64,000 bases of DNA from Arthrobacter caoxuetaonis (lineage in GTDB: Bacteria; Actinomycetota; Actinomycetes; Actinomycetales; Micrococcaceae), in contig NZ_CP099466.1 of NCBI RefSeq assembly GCF_023921125.1, positions 1,984,001-2,048,000 on the forward strand. Reading direction: 5' to 3'. Every line of letters starts with the position of its first letter. The first letter of the stretch is position 1. The notes under the pieces are model-generated. The model worked only from the letters and a program-made list of their open reading frames with translations. It did not search any database and was not told where the DNA came from. Made by a program: the position numbers and the translations under genes. Of the stretch, positions 1-8,341 are shown in pieces.

Positions 1-547
1 TCCCGGCGCCGTGAAATCCGCCCTGCACCGCGGCCGGGCGACACTGCAGGCGGCACGTACCGCCACGGATCCTGCAGGACCATTCCCCAAAGCAGTGTCA
101 GCGGGATCCCGGGACACCGTCCAGCCCGCCGGACACGAGGCGCTGCTGCGCCGGCTGGCCGCGGCATTCAACGCCTATGACATCGACGCCATGGTGTCCT
201 TGTTCCTGACAAGCGGACGGTCCGAGGTGGTCGGCAACGCCACTGAAACCGGACATGAGGAAATCCGTACCGGATCCCTGACGGACACATTCGGCCCGGA
301 CGCCGCAGAAATCCACCGGTCAACCGTCCATCGATTCGACGGCGAGGACGTCATCCTGATGTGGGAGCGCCAGAAGGGTGCCCCCGGGGCATCGGAGGTC
401 GTGTCCGACGTCCTGCGGGTTCGCCCTGCCTTCGGCGCCCCGCTGATCGCGGAATTGAAGTGGTACTTCTTCTGCCCTGAGGTCTTGGCGGAAGTGGCCG
501 GCGGTCTGGGACTGCCGTTCAAGACCAATGGTGTGAGCTACTTCTAG
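1..547 (+). CDS. ECF RNA polymerase sigma factor, C-terminal part (SigG/TIGR02960-like), cut by window edge
   Basis: The reading frame is open to the left edge, so the GTG at 11 is probably internal. The first residues read VKSALHRGRATLQ, which matches the end of the sigma region 4 recognition helix in SigG-like ECF factors. A SnoaL/NTF2-like domain follows (about residues 40-165), beginning ALLRRLAAAFNAYDIDAMVSLF. The C-terminus, with FFCPEVLAEVAGGLGLP and a NGVSYF tail, is the conserved ending of this sigma subfamily. Such factors direct RNA polymerase to a small regulon, and the C-terminal domain modulates their activity in place of a classical anti-sigma factor (family knowledge). It converges on the epimerase gene. 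The alternative is a stand-alone SnoaL-like protein starting at GTG 11; the open left frame and the region 4 residues argue against this. Confidence 0.72.
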   Translation, partial: PGAVKSALHRGRATLQAARTATDPAGPFPKAVSAGSRDTVQPAGHEALLRRLAAAFNAYDIDAMVSLFLTSGRSEVVGNATETGHEEIRTGSLTDTFGPDAAEIHRSTVHRFDGEDVILMWERQKGAPGASEVVSDVLRVRPAFGAPLIAELKWYFFCPEVLAEVAGGLGLPFKTNGVSYF

Positions 548-566
548 CCCGGTTCAGGGTGGTTCT

Positions 567-600
567 GCTGCCGGCTGCGTAAGCCAGTGCGGCCGGCAGC
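567..600. terminator. possible bidirectional terminator hairpin
   Basis: GCTGCCGGC (567-575) pairs perfectly with GCCGGCAGC (592-600) across a 16-base loop. The hairpin lies between the convergent sigma factor and epimerase genes. There is no T tract, so the call rests on position and pairing only. Confidence 0.3.
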
Positions 601-625
601 GGCGTCGTCATCGCCCCTGCCGGCC

Positions 626-1576
626 TCAAGCCTGCCTCGCCGCCCGGAACGCAAGGAAGGCCTCCCTGCTGCTGCGCGAGGGCGTGAAACCAAACTCGTC
701 CTTCAACGCACTGTTGTCCAGGACGGGCCGGTAACGCAGGAAGCGCAGCTGCTCGGGGCCGTGGACGGTCAGCTTCAGCTTGTGCCCCAGCCAGAGACCG
801 GCAGCCAGCAGCGGTGCGGGAACAGTGATGGTCCGTTTGCCCAGCAGGTCCGCGATCTCCCGCATGGTCAGGGCGCCGTCACCGGCTACGTTAAAGATGC
901 CGCTGCGGCCGGTCAGCACTGCCTGCACCATGGCGTCAGCCACATCCTGGTCCCAGATGAACACAAACGGTGACTCGCTTCCGGCCACACGCAGCAGCCG
1001 GGGCGCATCAAAGAGGGCGGTGATCTGGTTGCGGACCCGCTCCCCCAGGATGGTGCCGATCCGGAAGATGGTCTGCTGCAGTTCAGGATGCTCGTCCCGG
1101 AACCTGGCGAGCTCTTCTTCAACCAATCGCTTATGGCGGGAGTAGGCGAACTCGTCGTTGCCGCGCAGCGGATCGGATTCGCGGAGCCAGTCCGGGTTGT
1201 CGGCGTGGTAGCCGTACGCGGCACCGGAGGAGGAGATCACCACGTGCTTCACACCGGACTGCGTGCACGCCGCCAAAACGGTCCGTGATCCCACCACGTC
1301 GACCTGGAACTCCTGCTCCCGGGTGGTGTCCTTGCCGGGATTCACAATCGCCGCCAGGTGGACCACGGTGTCGATCCTGTGCGCCTGCAGCAGGCGTGCG
1401 ACATCGGGGGAACAAACATCCGCCAGGGCGTACTCGACGCCGTCGAGCCTGCGCTCTTCTGCCGGCTCCCGGATGTCGAGGCTGAGCACATGGCTGACAC
1501 CGGGGTCTGCCGCCAGCCGCGCCACAACCGCACTGCCGAGAAATCCGTTGCCGCCGGTGACGCACACGCGGGTCAC
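626..1576 (-). CDS. NAD-dependent epimerase/dehydratase (extended/atypical SDR)
   Basis: A 316-residue extended short-chain dehydrogenase. The N-terminal Rossmann motif is VTGGNGFLG (TGxxGxxG). The strand SSSGAAYGY and the later YSRHK give the Ser and the YxxxK active-site pair, followed by a substrate domain. The frame is open upstream to 1681, but the start is set at GTG 1576: it has a GGAGG ribosome site just ahead and overlaps the TGA of the preceding symporter gene (GTGA), so translation is coupled. It is the last gene of a three-gene operon with the symporter and the flavin monooxygenase. The substrate cannot be told from sequence; sugar-nucleotide epimerase and 3-beta-HSD-like hydroxy-dehydrogenase are both possible. 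The operon context favours a small organic substrate over a nucleotide sugar. Confidence 0.8.
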   Translation of the reverse strand: MTRVCVTGGNGFLGSAVVARLAADPGVSHVLSLDIREPAEERRLDGVEYALADVCSPDVARLLQAHRIDTVVHLAAIVNPGKDTTREQEFQVDVVGSRTVLAACTQSGVKHVVISSSGAAYGYHADNPDWLRESDPLRGNDEFAYSRHKRLVEEELARFRDEHPELQQTIFRIGTILGERVRNQITALFDAPRLLRVAGSESPFVFIWDQDVADAMVQAVLTGRSGIFNVAGDGALTMREIADLLGKRTITVPAPLLAAGLWLGHKLKLTVHGPEQLRFLRYRPVLDNSALKDEFGFTPSRSSREAFLAFRAARQA

Positions 1577-2508
1577 AGAGCTTCCTCCCGCTGTCCGTCC
1601 AGTCCCGCAGCCCGTTTCGCATCCCGGCGCCGCCACCACGCGGCGAGGACAAGTCCGGCCAGGATGTCCCAGATGCCCCACCAGGCCGCGACCATGGCCA
1701 TTCCGCCGAGCCCGGCGAAGAACGTGAGGGTCAGACCGAGCCCCAGCCCGGTGTTGCGTGCCCCGACCTCGAAGGTAACCGCCCTGCGGCTGGGCTCATC
1801 CAGCCGGACCGCGGCCGCCGCCCAGTACCCGACGGCCAGTGCAACGGCGTCGTGCAGTAAAACGACCAGGAAAATCGTGCCGAGGTGTTCCCGGAGCGGG
1901 CCCAGGTTGCTTGCCGTTCCGGCCACGATAAACGCCAGGAGGGCGATCAGCCCGATGCGCTGGACCCAGGGCCGCAACCGGTCCGTGAGGCCGGGAAAGC
2001 GTCGGGCAAGAGGCATGCCCACCGCAAACGGAACACCGATGATCAGCAGGACCTGGATCAGCATCCCGCCCCGGTCCAGCGAGAAGTCGCGCATCAGTGT
2101 GGCCGTGGACGGACTCAGTGCCGCCCAAAACGCCACGTTGAGCGGCATCACGATGATCGCCACGAGGTTGGACACGGCGGTCATCGACGCGGACAGCGCT
2201 ACGTCACCATGCGCACGGTGCGTCAGGACATTCGAGATCCCGCCCGGCGGGCAGCACGCCACCAGGATCATGCCGAGGGCGATGGAAGCCGGAACATTCA
2301 GCAGGAGGGCGATGCCGACGGTAACGGCCGGAAGGAGCAGGTACTGGGCCGCGATCCCCAGGACTACTGCTTTGGGGCTCCGCAGCACTGTCCGGAAGTC
2401 AGCCGGACGCACTTCCAGCGCAATGCCCAGAATGATGACCGCCAGCACCACGTTCAGGATGACCAGGGAGGCGGGGGAAAAATTAAGTACGACGTCGTCG
2501 ATGGGCAT
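1573..2508 (-). CDS. bile acid:sodium symporter family (BASS) transporter
   Basis: A 311-residue integral membrane protein with about nine or ten hydrophobic segments; the first is NFSPASLVILNVVLAVIIL. The conserved BASS core is present: GMILVACCPPGGISNVLTHRAHG, a Na+-site-like region, and later FEVGARNTGLGLGLTL. Family members co-transport organic anions (bile acids, pantoate, pyruvate and others) with Na+. The ATG overlaps the stop of the upstream monooxygenase (TGATG) and its own stop overlaps the epimerase start, so the three products are made together. The operon suggests uptake or export of the compound oxidised by the neighbours; the actual substrate is unknown. The arsenite transporter (Acr3) branch is less likely because no ars genes are nearby. 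Confidence 0.85.
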   Translation of the reverse strand: MPIDDVVLNFSPASLVILNVVLAVIILGIALEVRPADFRTVLRSPKAVVLGIAAQYLLLPAVTVGIALLLNVPASIALGMILVACCPPGGISNVLTHRAHGDVALSASMTAVSNLVAIIVMPLNVAFWAALSPSTATLMRDFSLDRGGMLIQVLLIIGVPFAVGMPLARRFPGLTDRLRPWVQRIGLIALLAFIVAGTASNLGPLREHLGTIFLVVLLHDAVALAVGYWAAAAVRLDEPSRRAVTFEVGARNTGLGLGLTLTFFAGLGGMAMVAAWWGIWDILAGLVLAAWWRRRDAKRAAGLDGQREEAL

Positions 2509-3869
2509 CAGCTGTGTACCTCGCTCAGTGCGTCTTCGGGAGCGGGTTCGACAGCCAGCCGGTCTAGATGGGCAGCAAGCTCCGCGCGGTAGGCGTCCTT
2601 GTTCACGTAGTAGCTCATCCGGTCCAGCCCCAGGTAACGGTAGCCGCCCGTAACATCCGGCGACTCTCCGGCAACCAGTTCCTCAAACCTGCCGGCGGCA
2701 GCAGGATCGTCCCGCTGCGCGGCGAGGTAGGCGGCTGCGAGCTCTGCCTGCCGGTATCTGCCTTCCCAGCCAAGGCCGGAAGCTTCCACCATGCCGACCA
2801 CCAGCAGGTTGCGTGCCTGCCGGCTGAAGATGTTCAGGTACAGCGACGGAGCAGCGCCGGTCCAGTCCAGCAGCTCCGGGCGGAGGTAGGGGTAGTCCAG
2901 CACATAGCCGGTAGAGCACAGGATCAGGTCGTACTCCCCCGAACTGCCGTCCCGGAAATGGACCGTGTGCCCCTCAAGCCGGTCAACGTCCGGCTTCACC
3001 GTGAGGTCGCCGTGTCCCAGATGATGCAGGATCAGTGAGTTCACCACCGGATGGGACTCATAGATGCCGTAGTCCGGTTTGGGAAAGCCGAACCGCACCG
3101 GGTCGCCCGTGAACATCCGCAGCAGCCTCTTATCGAGGAACTGCTTGAGCGGCCGGGGCAGCGGTTTGCCCTGGTTCAGTGTGTCCGTGGGCCGCCCGAA
3201 GACGTACTTGGGGACAAAGTAGTAGCCGCGCCGGACACTGATATCCACGGCGGCGGCATGGTGGACGGCATCGACGGCGATGTCGCAGCCGCTGTTGCCC
3301 GCACCGACAATCAGCACCCGCTTGCCGGCGAATTCGGCAGCGGACTTGTAACTGGCCGCATGCCGTATTTCCCCGTCAAAGCTGCCCCGGAACTCCGGCA
3401 GGCTGGGAGTGTGGAGCGTCCCTGAGGCCGCAATCACCGCACTGAACCTTCCGCTTCCGCTTCCGCCGGGAGACTCCCACTGAACGGTCCAGCCGCCGTC
3501 GTCCGGCACCGCGCTGGTGACCCGGGTGTTGAACCGGATCCGGCCGGTGAGGCCAAAAGCCCCGGCATAGTCCCGGAAGTAGCCCAGGAGGTGGCGGTGT
3601 CCCGGATAATCGGGGGTCCCGGCGGGCATGGGAAACTCGCTGAACTGGGTGGTGGTCTTCGAGGAGATCAGATGCGCCGACTCGTAGACCGTGCTGGCTG
3701 GATTCTCGATGTTCCACAGCCCGCCGACGTCGGAATGTGCCTCGAATCCCACTGCATCCAGCCCCCGCCTGGTCAGCGCCCTCATGGCCGCAAGGCCGCT
3801 CGGACCTGCACCAATGACGGCTACGGGCGCTTCCCCCCATACTGCGTCTGACTTTGATTCAAGAGACAA
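2508..3869 (-). CDS. flavin-containing monooxygenase (FAD/NADPH-dependent)
   Basis: A 453-residue class B flavoprotein monooxygenase. GAGPSG (residues 20-25) is the FAD Rossmann motif. FDGEIRHAASY exactly fits the FMO signature FxGxxxHxxxY, and VGAGNSGCDIA is the second (NADPH) dinucleotide motif. These enzymes insert one oxygen atom into N, S or carbonyl centres; Baeyer-Villiger oxidation is possible. The only in-frame start near the 5' end is TTG 3869, with no convincing ribosome site, and a Crp/GlxR-like box sits 15 bases upstream of it. The true start could therefore be slightly downstream, but it must precede the FAD motif. It is the first gene of the operon with the BASS transporter and epimerase. 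Confidence 0.87.
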   Translation of the reverse strand: MSLESKSDAVWGEAPVAVIGAGPSGLAAMRALTRRGLDAVGFEAHSDVGGLWNIENPASTVYESAHLISSKTTTQFSEFPMPAGTPDYPGHRHLLGYFRDYAGAFGLTGRIRFNTRVTSAVPDDGGWTVQWESPGGSGSGRFSAVIAASGTLHTPSLPEFRGSFDGEIRHAASYKSAAEFAGKRVLIVGAGNSGCDIAVDAVHHAAAVDISVRRGYYFVPKYVFGRPTDTLNQGKPLPRPLKQFLDKRLLRMFTGDPVRFGFPKPDYGIYESHPVVNSLILHHLGHGDLTVKPDVDRLEGHTVHFRDGSSGEYDLILCSTGYVLDYPYLRPELLDWTGAAPSLYLNIFSRQARNLLVVGMVEASGLGWEGRYRQAELAAAYLAAQRDDPAAAGRFEELVAGESPDVTGGYRYLGLDRMSYYVNKDAYRAELAAHLDRLAVEPAPEDALSEVHS

Positions 3870-3883
3870 CTGCTACCCGCTTC

Positions 3884-3899
3884 TGTGATCTGCATCACC
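3884..3899. promoter_or_regulatory. Crp/GlxR-like operator
   Basis: TGTGATCTGCATCACC fits the Crp/GlxR consensus TGTGA-N6-TCACA except for the last base. It is 15 bp upstream of the monooxygenase start codon. That position would put it at or downstream of the transcription start, which suggests repression or a start site further downstream. Based on the motif alone. Confidence 0.42.
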
Positions 3900-3961
3900 C
3901 TTGATGCTCAGGGAACGCTACCGAGCGGACGGGGACCGGTCAAACACAACACACCGTTAAG

Positions 3962-3997
3962 ACAGAAGTGCCGCCCCGGCAAGGGCGGCACTTCTGC
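3962..3997 (-). terminator. rho-independent-type terminator of glpK
   Basis: A 14-bp perfect stem (3963-3976 with 3983-3996, core CAGAAGTGCCGCC) with a 6-base loop lies directly after the glpK stop codon. The bases following it on the minus strand are only weakly T-rich. Confidence 0.65.
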
Positions 3998-4018
3998 AAG
4001 GAGACGACAGGGATCGGA

Positions 4019-5545
4019 CTAGAGCACGTCCTCATCCACCCAGTCGAAGGTCCGGGTTACTGCCTTGTTCCACAGGCGCATCTGCCGGTCCCGTTCGGAC
4101 TGCTCCATGTTTGGGGTCCAGCGCTTGCCTTCGTTCCAGTTGGCCGCCAGTTCGTCGGTGTCATTCCAGAACCCGACAGCAAGGCCGGCAGCATAGGCAG
4201 CACCCAGGGCCGTAGTCTCCACGACCTCGGGACGGACGACGTCCACACCCAGGATGTCCGCCTGGAACTGCATCAGTGCGTCGTTGGCGACCATTCCGCC
4301 GTCGACGCGCATTTCGGTCAGCGGAACTCCCGAATCAGCGTTCACGGCGTCGAGCACTTCCCGTGTCTGGAATGCCGTGGCTTCCAGGGCAGCGCGCGCA
4401 ATGTGGTTCTTGTTCACGAACCGGGTGAGCCCCACGATGGCGCCGCGGGCGTCGGAACGCCAGTGCGGGGCAAACAGGCCGGAGAACGCCGGGACGATGT
4501 ACACGCCGCCGTTATCCTCGACCGCGCTGGCGAGCTGCTCGATTTCCGGGGCGGACCGGATGATGCCGAGATTGTCCCGCAGCCACTGCACCAGGGAACC
4601 CGTGACGGCGATGGAGCCTTCCAGCGCGTAGATCGGCGCAGCATCGCCGATCTTGTAGGCCACCGTTGTGAGGAGGCCGTTCTCCGACATGACCTTCTCT
4701 TCGCCGGTGTTGAAGATCAGGAAGTTGCCGGTTCCGTAGGTGTTCTTCGCATCGCCGATACCAAAGGCCGCCTGTCCGAAGGTTGCTGCCTGCTGGTCAC
4801 CCAGGATGCCGGCTACCGGCGTTTCGCGCAGCAGCTGGGAGCCGTGCACCTTGCCGTAGATCTCGGAGGAGGAACGGATCTCCGGGAGCATTGACGCCGG
4901 AACGCCGAAGGCGTCGAGGATGGACTGGTCCCAGGACAGCGTGTCCAGGTCCATGAACATGGTCCGGGACGCGTTGGACACGTCAGTGATGTGCACGCCG
5001 CCGTCGGTGCCGCCGGTGAGGTTCCAGGTGACCCAGGAGTCGGTGTTGCCGAACATCAGCTCACCGTTTTCGGCTTTCTCCCGTGCTCCTTCGACGTTGT
5101 CCAGGATCCATTTGATCTTGGTGCCGGAGAAGTAGGTTGCCAGGGGAAGGCCCACCGTGGCCTTGAACCGCTCAAGGCCGCCGTCCTTTGCCAGTTCGTC
5201 CACGATCGGCTGGGTACGCGTGTCCTGCCAGACGATGGCGTTGTACACGGGTTTGCCGGTGTTCCGGTCCCAGACAACTGCCGTCTCACGCTGGTTGGTG
5301 ATGCCGACGGCGGCGATGTCGTGGCGGGTGAGGCTTGCCTTGGACAGTGCGGTTCCGACGACTTCGCGGACGTTGGTCCAGATTTCCATGGGATCGTGTT
5401 CGACCCACCCGGCGCGGGGGAAAATCTGTTCGTGCTCTTTCTGCCCCACGGAGACAATCTTGCCGTCGTGGTCGAAAACGATCGCGCGGCTGCTCGTGGT
5501 GCCCTGGTCGATCGCTATGACGTACTGCTGCTTGCTCTCTGACAC
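4019..5545 (-). CDS. glpK: glycerol kinase
   Basis: A 508-residue FGGY-family kinase that phosphorylates glycerol to sn-glycerol 3-phosphate with ATP in the cytoplasm. The N-terminal [14 protein letters not shown] phosphate-binding motif, [17 protein letters not shown], and the C-terminal [18 protein letters not shown] and [13 protein letters not shown] motifs are all intact, and the length is normal. It starts at GTG 5545 behind a GGAGAGAG ribosome site, 48 bases after the glpF stop, so glpF-glpK form one leftward operon in which the channel supplies glycerol and the kinase traps it. A hairpin terminator follows. Control would be by glycerol regulators or Crp-type factors in related bacteria; no operator was identified here. 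Confidence 0.97.
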   Translation of the reverse strand: MSESKQQYVIAIDQGTTSSRAIVFDHDGKIVSVGQKEHEQIFPRAGWVEHDPMEIWTNVREVVGTALSKASLTRHDIAAVGITNQRETAVVWDRNTGKPVYNAIVWQDTRTQPIVDELAKDGGLERFKATVGLPLATYFSGTKIKWILDNVEGAREKAENGELMFGNTDSWVTWNLTGGTDGGVHITDVSNASRTMFMDLDTLSWDQSILDAFGVPASMLPEIRSSSEIYGKVHGSQLLRETPVAGILGDQQAATFGQAAFGIGDAKNTYGTGNFLIFNTGEEKVMSENGLLTTVAYKIGDAAPIYALEGSIAVTGSLVQWLRDNLGIIRSAPEIEQLASAVEDNGGVYIVPAFSGLFAPHWRSDARGAIVGLTRFVNKNHIARAALEATAFQTREVLDAVNADSGVPLTEMRVDGGMVANDALMQFQADILGVDVVRPEVVETTALGAAYAAGLAVGFWNDTDELAANWNEGKRWTPNMEQSERDRQMRLWNKAVTRTFDWVDEDVL

Positions 5546-5593
5546 GTTCTCTCTCCTTCGAGTGAATGTCTGGGTGAACCGGTGGGTACGGGC

Positions 5594-6337
5594 CTACAGA
5601 ATTTCGGGCAGTGGAATATACGAGCCTATCCAGCCGCCGAGGGCACCGCCGACCAGCGGTCCGAGGACCGGAACCCAGGCGTACGACCAGTCGCTGTTCC
5701 CCTTGTTCCGGATGGGAAGCAGCGCGTGGACAATACGCGGGCCGAGGTCACGGGCAGGGTTAATGGCGTAACCGGTGGGTCCGCCCAGGGATGCACCGAT
5801 GCCGACGACCAGCAGTGCGACGGCCAGCGGCCCAAGCCCCGAAGGCGTACCGGCGAAGGCCACGATGGTGAACATCAGCATGAATGTGCCGACAACTTCC
5901 GTCACGACGTTCCAGCCGTACGAACGGATCGCAGGACCGGTGGAGAAGACACCAAGGATGTTCGCGGGATCCGGCTCGTCGTCAAACTGCTTCTTGTAGG
6001 CCAGCCATGCGGCAACGGCGCCGATCATGGCTCCGAGCATCTGCCCTGCGAAGTAGACAAGCGTAGAGCCGATGGAAACCTCGACGCCGGGAACGAACTC
6101 GTCGGCGCCGCTGGTGATGATGCCTACGGTCACGGCCGGGTTGATGTGGGCGCCGGATATAGCGGCGGCGTAGACGCCGGCAAACACGCCGATGCCCCAT
6201 CCCCAGTTGACCATCAAGAAGCCGCCGCCGTTGCCCTTCGTCTTGCCAAGGGCGACGTTGGCGACAACGCCGCAGCCAAGGACTATCAGTGCTGCGGTCC
6301 CCAGCATCTCGCTGAGGAATACCTGTCCAAGAGTCAC
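5594..6337 (-). CDS. glpF: glycerol facilitator / aquaglyceroporin (MIP family)
   Basis: A 247-residue channel with six membrane helices and two NPA half-helices: GAHINPAVTVG (first) and YAINPARDLGPR (second). The Asp after NPAR and the longer loops are typical of glycerol facilitators, unlike pure water channels. The frame is open upstream to 6451, but GGAGGAG (6345-6351) lies 7 bases before GTG 6337, giving the expected N-terminus (V/M)TLGQVFLSEMLG; GTG 6340 is an alternative. It is the first gene of the operon with glpK. It allows passive entry of glycerol and other small polyols. Confidence 0.93.
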   Translation of the reverse strand: MTLGQVFLSEMLGTAALIVLGCGVVANVALGKTKGNGGGFLMVNWGWGIGVFAGVYAAAISGAHINPAVTVGIITSGADEFVPGVEVSIGSTLVYFAGQMLGAMIGAVAAWLAYKKQFDDEPDPANILGVFSTGPAIRSYGWNVVTEVVGTFMLMFTIVAFAGTPSGLGPLAVALLVVGIGASLGGPTGYAINPARDLGPRIVHALLPIRNKGNSDWSYAWVPVLGPLVGGALGGWIGSYIPLPEIL

Positions 6338-6386
6338 CACGACTCTCCTCCGATCCGTTAGTTTCGCGCTAAGGGTGTAAGTGAGG

Positions 6387-6415
6387 ATAAAAGCACTGCT
6401 CAGGCGGCTCTTCAA
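6387..6415 (-). promoter_or_regulatory. candidate glpFK promoter
   Basis: On the minus strand TTGAAG (6415-6410) and TTTTAT (6392-6387) are separated by 17 bases, about 45 bases upstream of the glpF start. The match is moderate. The rest of the 6338-6578 gap shows nothing else that can be supported. Confidence 0.35.
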
Positions 6416-6578
6416 GCGAGATTCCCGATATGGGAGCCTCTCGGGGCGCACTGTAAGGCCCTATGCAATCAAGCTTTTCCCCAAAAGGCCATAAACCGGG
6501 GGAAACTCCCGTAGGGGTTTGCGACACCGGCCCGCCGCGGACGAAGTGCATGCCTGCTTCTCTCGGTAGAGTTGCAGC

Positions 6579-7415
6579 ATGGAACCGGCAGCAAAAGTGA
6601 CCCTGAACAACGGCGTACTCATGGACCAGGCAGGGTACGGGACCTACAAGGTTCCTCCGGCGGACACCGCGTCACTGGTCAGCGCGGCGCTCTCGCTCGG
6701 CTACCGGCATATCGACACGGCTGCCCTGTATGGAAACGAAGAGGGCGTCGGAGCAGCGGTCAGGAACTTTACGGACGCCGGGCATGTGGTCAGGGAAGAC
6801 CTCTTCGTCACGTCGAAACTGTGGAACACCGACCAGGGATACGACGCCGCGTTCCGCGCCTTTGACACGTCCATGGAGAAACTCGGCTTCGATTACCTTG
6901 ACCTGTACCTGATCCACTGGCCCTGCCCGGCCCGCGGCCTGTTCACGGAAACCTACCGTGCGCTCGAAGAGTTGTATGCGCAGGGTCGGATCCGGGCGAT
7001 TGGCGTCTCGAATTTCCACCGGGAGCACCTTGAGGAGCTCATGGACGCGACCAGCGTGGTGCCCGCGGTGAACCAGGTGGAGGCTCACCCCTGGCTGAAC
7101 CAGTCTGACCTGTTGAAATTCCACGACGCACATGGCATCCGCACCGTCGCCTGGAGTCCCCTGGGCCGCGGCGCTGTCCTTGAGGATCCGGTAGTCAAAG
7201 ACATTGCCGTGGACACCGGGCGCTCCGCAGCACAGGTGGTCCTGCGCTGGCACCTCCAGAACGGCAACACCGTGATTCCCAAGGCCAGCAGCGAAGACCG
7301 AATGGCCGCCAACCTGGATATTTTCTCCTTCGAACTCAGTGCCGAACAGATGTCCGCGCTCAACGAACTCGATTGCGGCCGCCGCACCGGGTCTGATCCC
7401 AGCGAGGTGAACTAG
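6579..7415 (+). CDS. aldo/keto reductase
   Basis: A 278-residue NADPH-dependent AKR barrel with a complete catalytic tetrad: Asp46 and Tyr51 in GYRHIDTAALYGNEE, Lys80 in VTSKLWN and His113 in LIHWP. The conserved NQVEAHPWLNQ strand and the cofactor loop PKASSEDRM are also present. It resembles AKR5-type 2,5-diketo-D-gluconate reductase-like enzymes, but the physiological carbonyl substrate is unknown. It is the first gene of a rightward operon: its TAG stop shares a base with the GTG start of the alpha/beta hydrolase at 7415. Confidence 0.9.
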   Translation: MEPAAKVTLNNGVLMDQAGYGTYKVPPADTASLVSAALSLGYRHIDTAALYGNEEGVGAAVRNFTDAGHVVREDLFVTSKLWNTDQGYDAAFRAFDTSMEKLGFDYLDLYLIHWPCPARGLFTETYRALEELYAQGRIRAIGVSNFHREHLEELMDATSVVPAVNQVEAHPWLNQSDLLKFHDAHGIRTVAWSPLGRGAVLEDPVVKDIAVDTGRSAAQVVLRWHLQNGNTVIPKASSEDRMAANLDIFSFELSAEQMSALNELDCGRRTGSDPSEVN

Positions 7416-8341
7416 TGCCCCTGCTTCACCGGCACGCAGTTTCCGGCGGAGTTCCGCTGCCCTACGAACGACAGGCCAATATCCGCACCCTTCCGGTGCA
7501 GGGAACAGCGCAGCGTTTCTGGGACTTCCCCGCTGCCGCGGACCTGGAGGAAGCCCCGGCAATTTTCATGGTGCACGGCTTCCGCGGAGACCACCACGGC
7601 CTGCTCCGCATCGTCGAGGCGCTGCCCGCGCACCGTGTGATCGTGCCGGACCTGCCCGGATTCGGCCAGGGCGCAGTCCTGCCGGGCACGCACGATGCGC
7701 AGGCCTACGCGGATTTCGTGCGCGAATCGTTCGGGTCCCTCGGACTCGGCCCGCACACCGTCCTGCTCGGCCATTCCTTTGGGTCCATCATCGCTGCCCG
7801 CCTGGCAGCCGGCTCTCCGGAGCTGATCAGTGAACTCATCCTGGTCAACCCCATCTGTGAACCCGCGCTGGAAGGTCCCAAGGGCATTACGAGCAAGATC
7901 GCCGAGCTGTACTACCTGGCCGCGGCCAAACTGCCGGAAGGCCCGGGACACGCACTGCTGACGAATCCGCTGATTGTCCGTGCCATGAGTGTGCTCATGG
8001 CAAAGACCCGCGTCCCGGGGCTCCGCCGCTGGATCCATGCCCAGCACGATGCCTATTTCAGCGCTTTTGCCTCCCGCGCCGTCGTACTGGAAGCCTTCCG
8101 GTCCTCCATTTCCGAAACGGTGCGGGATTCGGCAGCCCGGCTGGCGATGCCCGTCCTGCTGATCGCGGCGGACCGGGACGACCTCGGTTCAGTCCCGGCC
8201 CAGCAGCGCCTGGCCTCGATGATTCCGGATGCAGAGCTGGAGATCATCGAGGGAGCCGGCCACCTGGTGCACTACGAGGCACCCGATACGGCTGCGGCAC
8301 TCATCACCGATTTCCTGAAGCGGAGGCACGCCACCTCATGA
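7415..8341 (+). CDS. alpha/beta hydrolase
   Basis: A 308-residue serine hydrolase. HGFRG (54-58) forms the oxyanion loop, GHSFG (119-123) is the nucleophile elbow with Ser121, an acidic residue lies in the AADRDDLG strand, and His283 is in GAGHLVHYE. It starts at GTG 7415, overlapping the aldo/keto reductase stop, and ends in an ATGA overlap with the glycosyltransferase, so the three are translated together. No signal peptide is seen, so it is cytoplasmic. The partnership with a GT4 glycosyltransferase suggests an esterase or lipase acting on a glycoconjugate or its precursor, but that is only inferred from context. Confidence 0.88.
   Translation: MPLLHRHAVSGGVPLPYERQANIRTLPVQGTAQRFWDFPAAADLEEAPAIFMVHGFRGDHHGLLRIVEALPAHRVIVPDLPGFGQGAVLPGTHDAQAYADFVRESFGSLGLGPHTVLLGHSFGSIIAARLAAGSPELISELILVNPICEPALEGPKGITSKIAELYYLAAAKLPEGPGHALLTNPLIVRAMSVLMAKTRVPGLRRWIHAQHDAYFSAFASRAVVLEAFRSSISETVRDSAARLAMPVLLIAADRDDLGSVPAQQRLASMIPDAELEIIEGAGHLVHYEAPDTAAALITDFLKRRHATS

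Noticed and set aside
1358..2653. A 431-codon plus-strand frame opposite the symporter and epimerase genes
   Set aside because: Antisense shadow; the minus-strand genes carry intact family motifs and coupled starts.
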